From positions 62,001 to 126,000 of the forward strand of contig WEDG01000755.1 of NCBI GenBank assembly GCA_017591395.1: a DNA stretch of 64,000 bases, read 5' to 3'. The notes beneath the pieces were generated by a model, which saw nothing but the letters and a program-made list of their open reading frames with translations, had not been told where the DNA came from and did not search any database. Made by a program: the position numbers and the translations under genes. Shown in pieces: positions 1 through 14,500 of this stretch. Every line of letters starts with the position of its first letter. Position 1 is the stretch's first letter. Source of the stretch: Schistocephalus solidus (lineage: Eukaryota > Platyhelminthes > Cestoda > Diphyllobothriidea > Diphyllobothriidae).

Positions 1-89
1 TCCCAAATAATAAAAACGCCTGCCGTACCCTGATCTGGCCCCCGTGTTGGCACAGCGCATCTACCACGTGTGCCGTTTAGGGAGGCACA
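1..89 (+). repeat. A-family interspersed repeat, partial
   Basis: The first 89 bases match the downstream third of the A repeat seen at 10.4, 10.9 and 30 kb (shared words include acgcctgccgt, gtggcccccgtgttgg-like and catctaccacgtg, ending gtttaggg.ggcac). The copy is cut by the window edge. Confidence 0.75.
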
Positions 90-1890
90 ATGTAGTCATG
101 TTAGGTGTTTATCACGGATTTCGATCAGACCTACCGACACTGGTTTTACAGTTGCAGTATGGTACGTTTGTGTGATACCAACCAGGTCGTTGCACGTCGC
201 CGTTGCTGGTGGTTGGTGTCAGTTATGTTCCGGTTACGCTCCTATTACGATGGGTAAGAGGATGTCTGGCCATGTTTTAGCAGAGGGGAACATGGTGAAG
301 CAGTAAACACAGGTGAAAGGATTATCTTCAGCCGTTATGTTCGTGATGTCATGGGGTGTGGAGACGGATTTAGTCCTTTTGAAGTTGATATGGCTCAAGT
401 GTTGTCCTTCTAGCCTACCCCGGTTTCTCAACATCAAAGGAATACTCGAATATAGTATAAGTTTCCTTTTGCAGTGCTCCATTTCGTGACGAGCACGCAG
501 TGCCAGGCAGCATGACTTCATCAGTGCTGACAGTGGTGGAAACTTTCTCCTCACAGAGGAGTCTTAATGCGTAGACGCGACCGATATTTGTGTGGGGAAG
601 AGGCGAAAAATCTTAACAAAGTCACTCTTGATGGTGGTAGCGCCTCCATCATCACACCGCTCATCCTTAGGATGGCCAATTCAAGAAAACTTTTTATCAG
701 AAACTAACTGATCCTACTGTCCCTGGTCCTATAGATGTATCTCGCTGGGTGCAATAACTTGTGATGGACCAGTTCTCGGACGAACATGGTGGTCCTCGTC
801 GTTAGTTGACTGTATATGGCGTTACCGAAAGGCTTACGGACATTTCCGGTTGTTCGAGTAAACAGAGTGTTACTTTTTCATGAGAACTAAGTGGGTTGGA
901 TTGAAGATTATTGCACATTGAGCTGCGACACCGTAAATTTGGCGCCCAAACACCGTAGTCACCGTACACGCAATTCTACAGTGCACTTTGGCCTTTTCCA
1001 TGAAATAGATAAACAATACCTACCTAGACAGGACTGTTTAGACATCCCAGGGGGCTATCAATATTCACAGAGAGTGATTACTTTGATTTAGTGAAAAACA
1101 ATTTCAATCGATGTGGGAAGCCAACGGATCTCGCATCGCCTGCTACACGGAAGATTTTTTCCGAACGAGAAATTAGGGACCGGTGACCTTAGCCCGTTTA
1201 GCTTACCACTCGTATGGGCTCGCTGACTGCAGTATAATTTCGTGAGGCCACCAGTGAAAATTGGGTGCCTGGTAGAGAGCCTATGGAAGTAATCACGCAC
1301 ATATACTGGTGCGTCACTTTTAAGTGCTGCACCACATATCTGGGCATTCTGTGTATCCCGAACGTATTAACGAGTATGCGTCAACGTATATGCGTGAAGG
1401 AATGACTCTCGAACGTAATAGCACGTACGTTGTGTCTGGGAAGACCGCCAATTGATAAGTCGGTTATTCCAAGGGCTGTAAAGACTCAGTTTTAAAATGG
1501 ATTTTATGGCATTCTCACCTATGTGAGGTCCAAGCTACATTTATTGTAAATTGGTGCACTTGGTGGGCAGATCAGGCCATGAGTGGCACGAATAGACGGT
1601 TTGCGTATCTTCGTCAGCCAATGAATCGATCGCACGAACGATTCCGATACAGCAATCCTTAAAGATGGTATCCATGCACGTAAGAATTCACGAAATCAGG
1701 TCCGGCGAACGTCAGCGGATATTTACAATGGCAGAGGCAGTGGGCATATGGTTAGCCAATCCAATCTTGTGCTTGTATATAGTGTTTATGCAAGCCTTAA
1801 GCTCCCTTGTCCCACGATGAAGTCAGCATCTGTGATCATGCCTCCTCGCACGTCGCATTACGGTGGCGAAACAGATATATAGCTAACTGA
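90..1890. other. Region with no recognised feature
   Basis: Only short open frames without recognisable motifs occur here. Nothing resembling an exon, RNA gene or repeat copy was seen. It lies downstream of the Axin stop, on the far side of the GA/GATA microsatellite. Confidence 0.5.
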
Positions 1891-1897
1891 GTAGAAA

Positions 1898-1975
1898 TAG
1901 ACACGATCACTGGGACAAAATCTTTATGAGCCCAACGTTTCGGATCCCCAGAAACATCATCAGGTGCGAGTGATT
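1898..1975 (-). mobile_element. Solo Penelope-type terminal motif with hammerhead-like core
   Basis: On the minus strand the block has CTGATGA (1957-1963), a short spacer, then GAAAC (1937-1941), then about 35 bases later CCAGTGATCGTGTCT. The same arrangement occurs at the 3' end of the Penelope-like element at 46.5 kb. Penelope-like elements are known to carry hammerhead ribozyme motifs in their terminal repeats; that assignment is inference here. No RT sequence is attached, so it looks like a solo remnant. Confidence 0.55.
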
Positions 1976-1979
1976 CATG

Positions 1980-4275
1980 CCCAGTGAATTGGAGCACTTC
2001 TAGGATGCAGTCAACATGCTGCCGCATACCTGTGATAATTATTGACTCCAACTTCATCATATATGGTTGCCCTCTGGTGTGACAATTGTTTAATGGCTGG
2101 CATTATGGAAATTGCATCAGCCATGGCGTAGGTTGGCGTGACGATTGCCCGGTCATCTGACTCTTTGTGCATTACGTACCCATATCCGATGCTAGCTGGT
2201 ATAGTGGGTTCGGGCATGAATCTGAAACGTCAGGCGAATAAAGTTATTGTCCCAGCTAATGCTAATTACTTCTTGGGACTTATATTTTTCGCTCGTTTTC
2301 AAACTCCTGCTTCACGCTCCTCCTACCTCAGCCCTTGACAGAACCAGGCTATAACCTCTGACCTCTTTAATGCCTTCACCCCTCTCCCCAAACTTACTCT
2401 TTATTGGCTGTTTACACTTTTGCTACTCTATCCTCGCTTATATGTTCTACAAGCCTGATAATTAATAATCGAAAGCTTAAGTTTGCCGAACTTGACTTCT
2501 TAAATATTTATACAGTTTAAGCATCACAAGTGACGTCCACCGTGAGGCGCATGGAATGGGCGCAGCATTGGTGACTTACGCGTGAATTCGTCTAGGGTGA
2601 GGCAAATTTGGTCAGCATCTACCGCACTCGTAAGTGTCTGCACAATTCCCCGTAAGTTACTCAAGTCAAACTATATGTTTGGATTGTTTAGCCAATCGGT
2701 TTTAAGGTAGCCATCGTTGTGGCTCTTTCGGAGAAGGTGGCCTTCTCACTCGGTAAGCGGCTGGATATCCCAAGAGACGAGCTACCTATCTAATAAATAC
2801 TTGTTTTCTAACACTGGCGGAGGAACGCCTCACCGATCGGTTACGGGACTCATTCCTTCCGTTCTGCCTTTCGGTTTACTCTCGAGCCCCGCCAGCAGCC
2901 CCGCAGCAGATAAACATTGCCGGTAAAGACAAAAGGAGACTGGAATGACCATTTCTGGCTTATTAGCCGTCATCAGCCAGCCGTATCCAACCACATGTGG
3001 TGCACCACCCGAGGTTCGAGCCGCAGCCTGTTGATTAATAGTTGCCAGTTAATCCAAGCAGAACGCCGTGCGCAGCAGTTGTGAGCCCGCAAACTCTCTT
3101 AAGATGCAACCAGCCCCTTTGTGGTTCACTCCTGATTGAAAAAGGAGATTCTGACCCACCGAGTTTTCGGTCATTAAACCACAAATTTCCTCAAATAATG
3201 CACCCCAGACTATGAACTCTCATGTCACTTTTACCGACGCTCCATAACGCATCTGTAAATTTGGACAGGACTACGCTAACAGAAGTTCATTCGACAGAAT
3301 AAGACACAATGGCGGTACGTTCTCCGCATGGTGGAACCTCAGCCGTGAGCTGACTTTGAAAAGTATTTTTTTACATGCATAATTAGCAGGAGATGGCCTG
3401 GCTTTTTCTCCCTCCAGTAAAAAGGCAAGTCCAAGATCGAGCGCAACTCGTCAACATCGGACGAGATTTTGACCCGAAAAAAGGACAGCTGCACTGTCCG
3501 ACGACAATCTTGTTGTTATGCGACGAGTTGCAGAGGCTCTAGGTTGGAGCTCTAAGCAAAACGGCACGTTAGCAATCCATCGTATAACCAGGAAGGATCG
3601 GTTGACGCCAGTCACATGGTTATGACTGTAGACCGTTCATTCCTTGACAAGACTGGTCGCCGAAAGCCCTCCAATTGACTTAGAACCGGCAAGGACGCGG
3701 CCATGTGCCGAAAACTAGGCATTGGGTGACAGTAAAAACGCTGCAGAGAACCTCAACTGATCAAGTAGACCGTTTGGCTCCACGATACGCGTCAAATAAC
3801 ACATCCCCTCTCGGCCACTTCTGATTACGGTTATATTTAGGCAGCTGAATGAATATCTGTAAGGGATGCATAAATTATTGCACATCTGCCACTGGCCTGT
3901 GAATTAGAGACCCGTAGTGGGTACAACCAGAACTCACTAGCACGTACAATTTAATCTACACTTATAGCAGCGATAGTTCAACGATGGCTTCGGGTGAAAT
4001 GTTACTCTAGGGTTTTCCTGCTACCGCAGTGTAGTTATCTGTATTGTCCCCATGGACACGGGCCGATTCGCTTGGCGTCCCACAGCAAACTTTTGCCACC
4101 CTAGGTGTGATGGACTATGAATAGACGAAGAAAGCGCAGTTAAGCCTGAAAAAGCCGCTGTCTGAGCAGTTCCTGACTTTATCCGTCTACTTTTGATTTC
4201 CTGCCCAGGCTGACCACATGGTGGCAATGGCGGCGTCCCTTGTCTGCCAAACAAGGTCGCCCGACCAAACAAAGA
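1980..4275. other. Region with no recognised feature
   Basis: No open frame longer than about 85 codons and no motif, repeat family or RNA gene was recognised. Confidence 0.5.
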
Positions 4276-4276
4276 T

Positions 4277-4779
<503 letters not shown>

Positions 4780-5412
4780 ATCACGCGAAGGATATTCAAG
4801 GAAGCAGGTTTTTTATCTGTACATAGCAGTTAGCAGGGAGTTGCTAGATTGCGCATTTGAAAGAGCTGCGAATGTATAGGACTCGAGGCAGATGGGGATC
4901 TAGGTGGGAAAGGGAAGGAAGTACGGGTGGTGAATCTTTTAGAGAGAGAGAAGTTGGGGCCTATCAGCTTTGTGACTGTAGGCACAGCGGCAAAGTCCCC
5001 ACGCCAGAATGAGGCACGTGCATAATAGTGTGTCTGGGATTAAAGCGTTGGTGGCGATGGTAGAACAACACAACCGGCCTTTGGAAGACTGGGAGGAGGT
5101 ATTGGAGGCGGCGGCGGTGGCGGCGGCGATGGTGATCTTTTTTTTACAAACACGCATGTGTGCTTGTGACAAGACGCAGATGAAAGAGAAGGAAAGTATT
5201 GTTTACAGCTGTACAATCGGAATGTGAAAACTCCGGGGTTGTTAGGGTTCTGCTGTCTGAACCAGCTCAAAAAAATTGCATGTTGGGGATAACAGGGTGG
5301 GTGGGGTGAGGAGAAAATATGGCGTTTGCCGCTGTGGCCTTCTCGGTTGGTACAACTGGATGGAGAGCTGGAGTTAGGGACGAAGCGAGAAGATACGGAG
5401 AGGATTCGGTCT
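4780..5412. other. Downstream flank of Axin, probable 3' UTR region
   Basis: This DNA follows the Axin stop codon in the direction of transcription and may hold the 3' UTR. A short GGC/GGT triplet stretch lies near 5108-5132. No clear AATAAA was noticed on the minus strand, so the transcript end is not defined. Confidence 0.4.
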
Positions 5413-5539
5413 TCAGTCAGCGCGTTCGACCCGGGCAATCACTTTGCCCTCCCAGAGCGGCAGGTAGGCATTGTCATCGCCGATTTCCTCATGGACAACA
5501 CCAGTGCCGAATTCGTCGCTGGCAGTTTTGAAGAAGTAA
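5413..5539 (-). CDS. AXIN: Axin last exon, end of DIX domain
   Basis: This exon codes for [18 protein letters not shown] and the rest of DIX, ending [10 protein letters not shown] and a TGA stop at 5413-5415. It matches the Axin C-terminus (YYFKKVSDEFDCGVVFEEV ... KIIGKVEKVD). The acceptor is ctctcag at 5540. Together with the previous exon it gives a complete DIX fold with the DEF..GVV strands that form the polymer interface. Confidence 0.93.
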
Positions 5540-8500
5540 CTGAGAGGAAGGGAAGAGGATATCGGTGAGAAAGTGATCAAGTGGTTCACCACAACTCGAT
5601 TGGGCTCTCTCTCTACATAGAAACCCATGACTGATCACTGCCAATCGATTTTTAGGAGACGGCGGCAGCGGCAGACATCAAAGAACTGGATTCTGTGGAA
5701 GAGCCGATCCTAAAGATGATTTATTTCAAGATCACTGTAGCAGCCATCACGTGATGTTTATAGGTGCGCAGAAGTGTCGGCGAATGACAGTCGCACTGCT
5801 TCGTTCCCCTAGTCTCCCACCCGCTAGCCACCCCGTTCCATAGCGTAAAACTCAAAACAAGGAAGACAATAAAGGGCGAGACACCGGCGGCAGACAGCAG
5901 CACGCACGCACCACGCACGCGTGGGTGCGCAATAAACATGAGCTCGGTGAACAGTTCAACGATGGCGGGGGAGGGAGGGTTGGGAGGAGAGGGGTTTAAG
6001 CGTGTGCAGATACGCGGGCACACCCAAAAAGCAGACAGCATGGTGCTGCTGCTGCCGCCTCGCCATCGTCGCAGTCTACCTTCAAAGGCCGCTGTCGTGT
6101 CGACCGCCGCCGCTGTAGATGTGGGGCCGGGAGAAGGCCAGCTCAGCGGCACACACTTTGAAGTGATACGCCCTTGTGTCATGCACACATACACTGTCGC
6201 TGTGGTCGCTACCACTTTAACAACAGCAGCTGGGCGTAGAAAAGACCTGCAAAACCGAAGCGGGATAGTGGTCTACAGCAGGTAAAACGCAGTGTTTACC
6301 GCAGCTGCCACACAAACGGCCGTCACCACCGCCGTCGCCGCGGCAGTCGCCGTAAGGACTAGCACAAAGGGGGCGAAGCAGCCTATAGCCGTTGTCGTCG
6401 GACGCACGGCAAGAGCCACGCACCGGAAGATGGAGCCCTAGTATGCATTGCAGATCAGAACCGAGAGACGCAGATATAAAGACAACTAACAGACGAGTTT
6501 ACCTGATATAATAATTGGCATGGTGTAAGCCTGACTTCTTCAGGATGATCAAACTTCCGAGGACAAAAGCAACAAGTATTACAATAGATAACTTATGAGT
6601 TCTTATGTTTGTTTATCATAAAACGCCAAAAAGAAACTGTCTCAGAACTAGCAGGTCGGATAAGTTGCGAAAATCCAAGTTAAAAAGTATTCATGTGCAC
6701 GAAATCGATTCGAGTAAGTACAGACGGCAAAAATTGGATTAATACGCCAGCCCTCTGGAACTCGAGTCTTTGCCTTACGTGTATACAAATCCGGGTAGAG
6801 AGAAGCATGGGAAGACGAGGCCCGTCTGTCAACCGAACAGTGGCTTAACCAGCGCGTCCGGCTTCCGGCCATGGTTTACTGTGAATTACGCAGCTTCCCG
6901 TATGTGACGAAAAGGCGTTCACGGACCACATAGCGATAATACTTTAAGCCGTGTCCGACGATTGATTTGGCAAATCAATCAACTCCTAAGCGTTTACGGT
7001 CCTCGAAAGTTCAAATCCATGGCAGTATTATTTCGTGGCGAATGTTGATCTTCACCCGCATACCGGCACAATTCGGGAACCCAAAACTGTCCGATAAACC
7101 AGGTTTGCGGACGACTGGAGGGCTATGAGCAGTGCCGAGTGCTAACGGTGCTGAGAATGACAATTTCCGGCCCAAAGAAAATGACAAAAAGATGTATAAA
7201 TAGGTAAACCAAGTAATCACCGGTATACTCCTTTCTTTGCGACCAGCTGCTTAAATTGGCCAAGCGTGATAGATGCAGGGTGGGTAATGTCTGCGCAGGA
7301 TGCCCCAATAGAAGCTTTATCATTAGCAGACGTGGCGGTATCCATAGAAGACTGCTGATCACCAGCGCCGCCGTCTGTTGATGTCTGCGGGGGGACGGAT
7401 CCAGTCCAGACCGTGCGGTAGGGCACAGGGTCGTCACAGAGATAGTAGCCAACAACTAAACCAACGGGACCGATACCACCGCTGGTTGGTTTGACAGACG
7501 ACGTCTCCGACGCCTTTTGTCCGACTTCACAAGCGATTGTCCTGCTTTTGTGGTCTGATCTGCAAAAAAGCAAAAGGACACAGAAGATATAATTAGACTA
7601 GAATAGAGGAGGAGGAGGAGGGGGTTGGTGTGGAATGGAGCAGGAGGAGTCTGTCTGTCTCAGTTGACAGCCTCGCTACTGTTCCCTGATTGACGGGTCG
7701 ATGCCAGATTTAATTACCCGCCCACCATGGCAGGATGACAATGCCGATAGTACCGACTCCAACTATGAGTGAGGCGGCGGCAGTGTCGTCAGTGTCAGTC
7801 GAGAGCGCGTGCATAGGCCAGCTAACAAAGGACGGGTCGAGCGTGATGGCGGACCGCTGCCACCACCAAAAGAGGAGGGGCTGTAGCCGAGAGAGAGAGA
7901 GAGAGACGAGGTAGAGGAAAGCAGAAACACAGCCGGCGGCGGTGGCGGTGATGATGGAGCCAAAAAAGGAGCCTACCTGAACGCGCGTACACACGACGAC
8001 GAGAATTGACAACTACGCCGACCGACCAATGTTGCACTGCTGTTTTGCCGACGTCAGTGTAAGCACACGCACAAGACGCACGTAAGCAAATTTCAATCAC
8101 CTCTATTCTGGCATTTCAGACCAACAAACTGCAGGAGCCTGCCAAGACTCTAGTCTAAAACAGTTGCAACTGACAGGCGAGCCTCGGCTGGCCAAGAAGA
8201 GCTTTAAGAAAAATAGTTGAGAAGGGGGAACGGAGTGGCTTGTAGCTATGGCTGCCCGTACTTGGAACGCGCAGCAAGGAAGACGACAGCGGATCCTGCT
8301 GATGTCAGCCCCCAAGACCAGCAGTAGGTCACAGGTGAAATCAGTTTACCGCAGCGGGGCGGATTGCCGCTAGAGGCTGCTGTGTAGGTTAGGAAAACCA
8401 AAATTACTGACATCAGCCGCGCAAGACGTACCAATAAAAGCAGCACTGTAAAAGGGAAAATCGGATACCTTGAAGATAAAAGGAGCCAAGGAAGTAGGTC

Positions 8501-11500
8501 CGAAAGAAGCAACGCAAGGTTAGAAACGAGTTAGTGGAGGTCCTGTCTGACAATTCGTATAACCGGGGGCGGTTCCGCCTAAGTGAGCAGTAAGGCTGAC
8601 CAAACCCCTCTGGTGACATACTGCTTTCGAGTATTAACGTAGTTGGGAATTGTTTCCTTCCCTACCTAAGACCATCTTGCATTCCATATGAAGATAACGG
8701 AGCTTCACTACGCAAGGAATTGGTGACGCAGTTTTCCACCTCACACGAGGTGACGTGGTTCTGTGTATTATAGACGTCCCTAAATCACAGTATTCCCCAA
8801 GCAGAGAACGATTGTAATGTGACAATCAAAAGTAGCTGGGGTTATAAATTAGCTTTTAAACAAAGGTTTTAAAACCCTACTGTAGCAAGGTCATCGAACC
8901 TGATGGCTCAGTGTCTTAGATACGCTGACCTTGCAGTCCGATTGGCTGACGCAACTGGTTACAAAACAGACACACAAGATACTCCGGTCTTCACAATGGA
9001 CAACGTCTACGCCTGCACCATGAGGTGGGCCCAGCAGTGATTTGCATGTGAATTTCATTTATTGTGGAGCGGACTTTTGATGCATCTCTCTCTCTCTCTT
9101 CTCACATCGACCTTCTGATGGCACGACAAAATCAAGACGTCCGGATGCGGGCGCAGTGTTTTATGGAGCGAAACGATTATTCACGCATACCACGCGCACA
9201 GACTACCTCCTCCCTAGCTCTAAAGGCAGCAGGCTGCAGTCAAAGGGGCATGTCTCCGATCTCACACAGGGCCGGGATGCCATAAAGGCCAAATTAAAAA
9301 GGGCCCATCGTGGCCTGAACCTCAGGTGCTGGGCACAGCCAAAAAGGCTGGCACATCGTGAGAGTCAAAGGCTGGAAAGACTATCACTAAAGGCCACCTT
9401 TATGTGCATAAATACTGATTGGAGATTCTTGTCTAACATCGTCCTCAATACTCCGATTATTTTAAGACCTATCAGTCAGCAGAATGCATATTTATACATT
9501 CCGACTGCGAAGTTCAGAGAGAACAGTCACCGTCAGGACAAACGCCACTACCTACGAGTGCTTAGCCTGGGTCATGGGGCTGAATCCGTGATCGAGGACA
9601 GCACTAACTGCAGCGGTGCGATACATCGGTAGCAAGGGACCATCATAGAACATTTTATCAGCTTGATAACGCCTTTTTAGATAAATTGAATCAGCTAACT
9701 AAACCAAAATTTTCAGGGGAATGAATCTCCAATGGAATCGTAATATTCATTTCACGTGTTCCAAGACTGTCGAGAAAGTGCAAAAGTTGGCCTATGATAG
9801 TTTATTTACCACATTGCATAGGCAGCGGTGTCTTTCGCAATTTGAAGTACAGAAAGGTAGACATGAATGTGGAACGTAATTCTTCTTCCTATTTCTACCT
9901 TATCCTGGTAGTGGAAGTAAGTTAAGTGGGCCAGAAATGAGATTGGACGCAAAGGCAGATAACACATTTTACCATCTTCCTATGTGTTCCGATCCCTTGT
10001 ACCGAATTTACTTCGACGGATGATAGTCAGTCCTGAAGTTGAGACATGTTACAGCAGCGCAACCCATTTTATCCACACATGCTGACAGGCGCTCAGCCGC
10101 CAGATTCCGCCGGTAAGCCACCCCGTACACCATCCTAGATAAGGTCTGACGTGGGGGTGGGGGGGGCAATTCTCACGAGCAAAGAACTTGCTTTCGTTTC
10201 CCTTCGGTAGGTCACCAGAGATAGAAGTCTGACACTCAGTACAATGGGGATACCAGGGTCCCCCACTCAGCCCGGCAAACACGGCCCGACTAGTTTTTAT
10301 TCGTTGGACGCTGGGCGAGCACACAACAGTGCGTAAGATAGCTATCACCAAACCCACGACACACGACAGTTCAACCTTCGTAATCCGACGATGTCCACCG
10401 TATGCTCCACAGAAGGGTAGGGCAGGGACGGTGAATTACGCATGGATAAGTTTTAAGTGATAGTAGCCTTGCGCTGCAGCGACCGCACTCTCTCCCCCTC
10501 CCCAACCTGAGCCCGGTGTCAAGACAGTCAAGAAGACCGGAGATGGGCGAGAGCGCAGGTGGCTGACGAAGCCGGGGCCCCTAGGCCCTAGCCGCCCCCT
10601 AGGCGTGCCACCACACCCCTCCATGTTCGGCATTTGTTATTGGAGCGCAACCCGAATAACGCCTGCCGTGCCCTGATGTGGCCCCCATGTTGGTCCAACG
10701 CATCTACCACGTGGCCCGTTTAGGGGGCACGACACACACAGAGCCTTCGACTTGTCATTAGAATGCCACCAGTCGAACAAGCAATGAGTTTCAAAGTCGA
10801 AAAAAACGCAGTAGGAGAGAAACAACGCGCGTAAGTAGGCTGAACTGTTGGTGTGAGTCATGCGGCCACACGACAGTTCGACCGTCATAGTCCGACGATG
10901 TCCACCGTATGCTCCATGGGAAAGTGGAGCAGTGACAGTGACTTGCGCGTGATTTAGTTTAAAGTGATAGTAGACTTGCGCTGCATCTACCGCACTCTCT
11001 CCTCCTCCCCCACCTGAGCCCGGTGTCAAGACAGAGTCAAGAAGACCGGAGGCGGGAGAGGACGCAGGTGGCTGGTGCGGCCGGGTCCCCTATGTCCTAG
11101 CCGCCCCTAGGCGTGCCACCACACCTCCATGTTCGGCATTTGTTATGGGAGCGCAACCCGAATAACGCCTGCCGTGCCCTTATTTGGCCCCCGTGTTGGT
11201 CCAACGCATCTACCACGTGGCCCGTTTAGGGGGCACAAGGGAGCACCCGACAGTTCGACCGTCGTAGTCCGACGATGTCCACCGTATGCTCCATGGGAAA
11301 GTGGAGCAGGGACGGTGACTTGCCACACACAAACCCGCAAGCACACATGCTGATGAGTTCTCGTGCTTTGTGTCTACTACCGCTTTAAGGTGAATAGGCG
11401 AACTCGCGTGCCGGCGCCCCCCCCCCCCCCAAGGTGACTTTCAGCAGACAATAGACTACAAGCCTACAAGGAGTCAACCGAGCGTCTGCCACCGCAGCCG

Positions 11501-14500
11501 GTTGACGAGAAACTACTGAACGAGGTCCAACCAGTCGTCACAGCAGTTACAGCGCGAGGTTAGAGATGCGATCGACGTCTCCAGAGCCTATAGTTCAGTA
11601 TATTTAAGGGTAATAGGCATTGCCTTTAAAGACCCTATTAATAAAAAAATTTTAACTGCAAAATTGCAGTCGAAATACACGTCATTGCAAAGTTGTGAAT
11701 AACATACTTAAGTAGAAGGAAATTATTTTTAACAGTCGAGTCTGGGCACAGTTTCGATGATTGCCTATGTCAAATACTAGGTGATCAAGTTTTCGACGGG
11801 AGGTCGTTGTTAGTCAGGGCCGGAGTAGGGTGAGCTAGCATTTCGAGACGACTTCGTCCTCAGGCCAGTGAAGCACATGACCATGCCATCTCAGTGGAGG
11901 AGTAAGAAGGACACAGTTTCCAATCGAACTTCCAGTAAAGATGGCTCCTTAAACAGGAAATGAGAACAAGAACCGCCCGCAATACATTTGTCCTTGCGCC
12001 AGACTACGGGGAAAGAGGGTGTGGGTTTATGGTTAGGATTAAGTTGGGGTTAAGGTTAAGGTTGGGGTTAGAGCTAGGGTTAGGACGTAGGAATATTTAT
12101 CCCTCCTAAGCCTAAGGGCCACCTTTATTACTTGGGTGGGACGTTTCTTTTCCCATGTCCGGTTTAGGAGGCCAAATTAATAAGCCTTACCGAATTTTCT
12201 CTAAAAAGGCCACTGAGAAGAGAAGAGAGCATACACAAAAGCGGTTTAACACTTTCGGCTGGCGGATATCTTCCAATCCCATCAGTACAGAAGGGTATCT
12301 TAAAGAAATCAAGACAACCCTCGGTTTGGTTGAGTTCAGGTCGATTGCCGTCGGCTACTCTGACGATTCTTGTTCAGTGGCAGGAACCTCGGTGTAGCGT
12401 TATCAGCCGCAGGGAGTCCCATGGACCGATTGAATTACTGCACAAAACTCGACTGAGCTTAGAACAGCGGGCTGTTTATAGCGGTAGTGGCACCCAATGG
12501 TACGCAGCCTCACTCCAGTAGAAAATTGGTATAATGTTGCTCCTTTAATAGATAATGTAAAGTCTACAACTATGCAACAAGAGGATAATTGCGACGAATT
12601 TGACGTTACAGCTAAAGAAATCGGTAAGTTCTGACACCACAATGTCTTGCTGCGTTGAAAATCGGTCTGAGAGCAGAGTGGCTCCGACGTTGAAGTCAAA
12701 AGTTCAGAAAAAAAGCCCTGAGGCAGAAGCTTTGCTGTTTGTCAGGTTGGCTATCGCACAGGCGTCTTTCAGAACACACGGTAGGTTGCGTTTAGAGTCA
12801 CACTCAGACGACAAGGCGTCCGCAAACAGGAAAGGAGCTGAGGTGGCCGAGCCTCCGAGGTTCACTAATTGGACGAAGTGTTCTTTAGACAGCGATCTGT
12901 CTGGTTGCTTCATAGGTAAGATCAGAGAGAACTTCCTTCTGTAGCCGGTAGCTGATGCAATTTGCAGGATTTTGAGAGTCCTTCTCCAGCATTCGTTACA
13001 GCCCTAGTATATAGAGCATGTATTCTAATGGCGCTAGCATCCGATCCCAAGAGCACACTTAAAACGATCACCTTTGGTGCAACCAGCCACGCGGATCATT
13101 TCACCCGAAATCCACTATCTTCGGCATTGCCTATTGTGAGTTGCATCTCATTTCAAGTTACATGAGTTGGCTTTAACTGTGGAGAATGTCAAGCAAACGG
13201 CACTAGTGTCAGTGCTGATTCATGCGATTTGAGATGACCCAACGGAATTATGCAGCAATAGCGGCGTCCTGAGGACGATTCATGTGACAATTCCTAGCAG
13301 ATCGTCAGCACCGCGGCCGAGTCACCATGAGGTCATGGTCGAAGTGATTTTGTCGACAGAAAACGCCATCACACAGGAAGCGCGAATCTAACTTACAGAT
13401 GTTGACAAGCAGACGTATGACGCCCCTTGGGGACTATTAGGCGACTTGCGGAAAATCAGGGCTGGGCTGATTACCTCGGAAAGTACTTTATAAGGGCAAA
13501 TGCGCTTCTGAAGATGGAGTGACAAGCCGATAACTAGGGGCTCGATCAATCAGGAACCGGACAGAAAACAGTTCGACTAAACAGTCGGACATGCCTAGAG
13601 AGCACAAGTCGAAATCGTTATAACAGGGCTAGAAGTTCACTTTTGTAGTGCTGGTGTGGCTCCGACCGCCCTCTTCGGATGTGGAGGCTAAAAACTGGGC
13701 CGAGTGGGGAATGACTCACACACTAGCCAGCCAGTAGGAACAACTGCGGCGTAAAGAGACACGAGCGGTAGTGGTGGCATAGTTAACACAGAGACAAACG
13801 AACGGCCGCATTGATGTCTACATCAAAGTCTGTGGTGCGCGCTGGCACACATGCGCACATCATCGCCTCGTCGAGGAGGAGGAGGAGGAGGAGGAGGAGG
13901 AGGAGGAGGAGGAGGAGGAGGAGGAGGGAGTGGAATGGAAGAGGAGTCAACTACGCGAGAAACGGCGTTAAAAGTGATAGGGACGAGAAGGAACAGAAAG
14001 AAGGCGAGAGCTAGAGAGAGAGATGGCTGCTAAGGTGCGCGCATGTGCACACTAACCACGGCGCGAAGCCCAAAAGGCCAGCAAGCTTAGCATCTACGGC
14101 GGAAAGCGCAGATGTGAGATCGCCGTCAAAACGACAAAAGGGTTCGGGCAGATTTTGGAGAAGGGAACGTCTCCTATGAGGAGCAGCTGGGCTGGGAGGG
14201 GAGAATGCGAGACAACAGTTAGCACACTGTTCGATAGCATCTCGGGTAGACTGTCCTTGGGACGAGCGAATTAAAGAAAGTCAGTGACCCGAGACGGCCT
14301 CGAAGATGGCGGGCGGAAGATAGCAAAGGTCACTATTTTTTATTCTAGGGAGAGCGGTGGTGTTTATGGGACTCTACCAATCAAGCCAAGATCAAGTTTG
14401 GGTTTTGGATTAAATTACTTTCGAGTAATGCTATTAAACGGGAGATACTTCGGTTTATTGAACGTATCTCTTCCAGCACTCGTCCCAATTCTCTCCTCCT

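Noticed and set aside
13811..14033. Poly-Arg and poly-Gly open frames
   Set aside because: They arise from the (GGA)n tract and have no other protein-like features.
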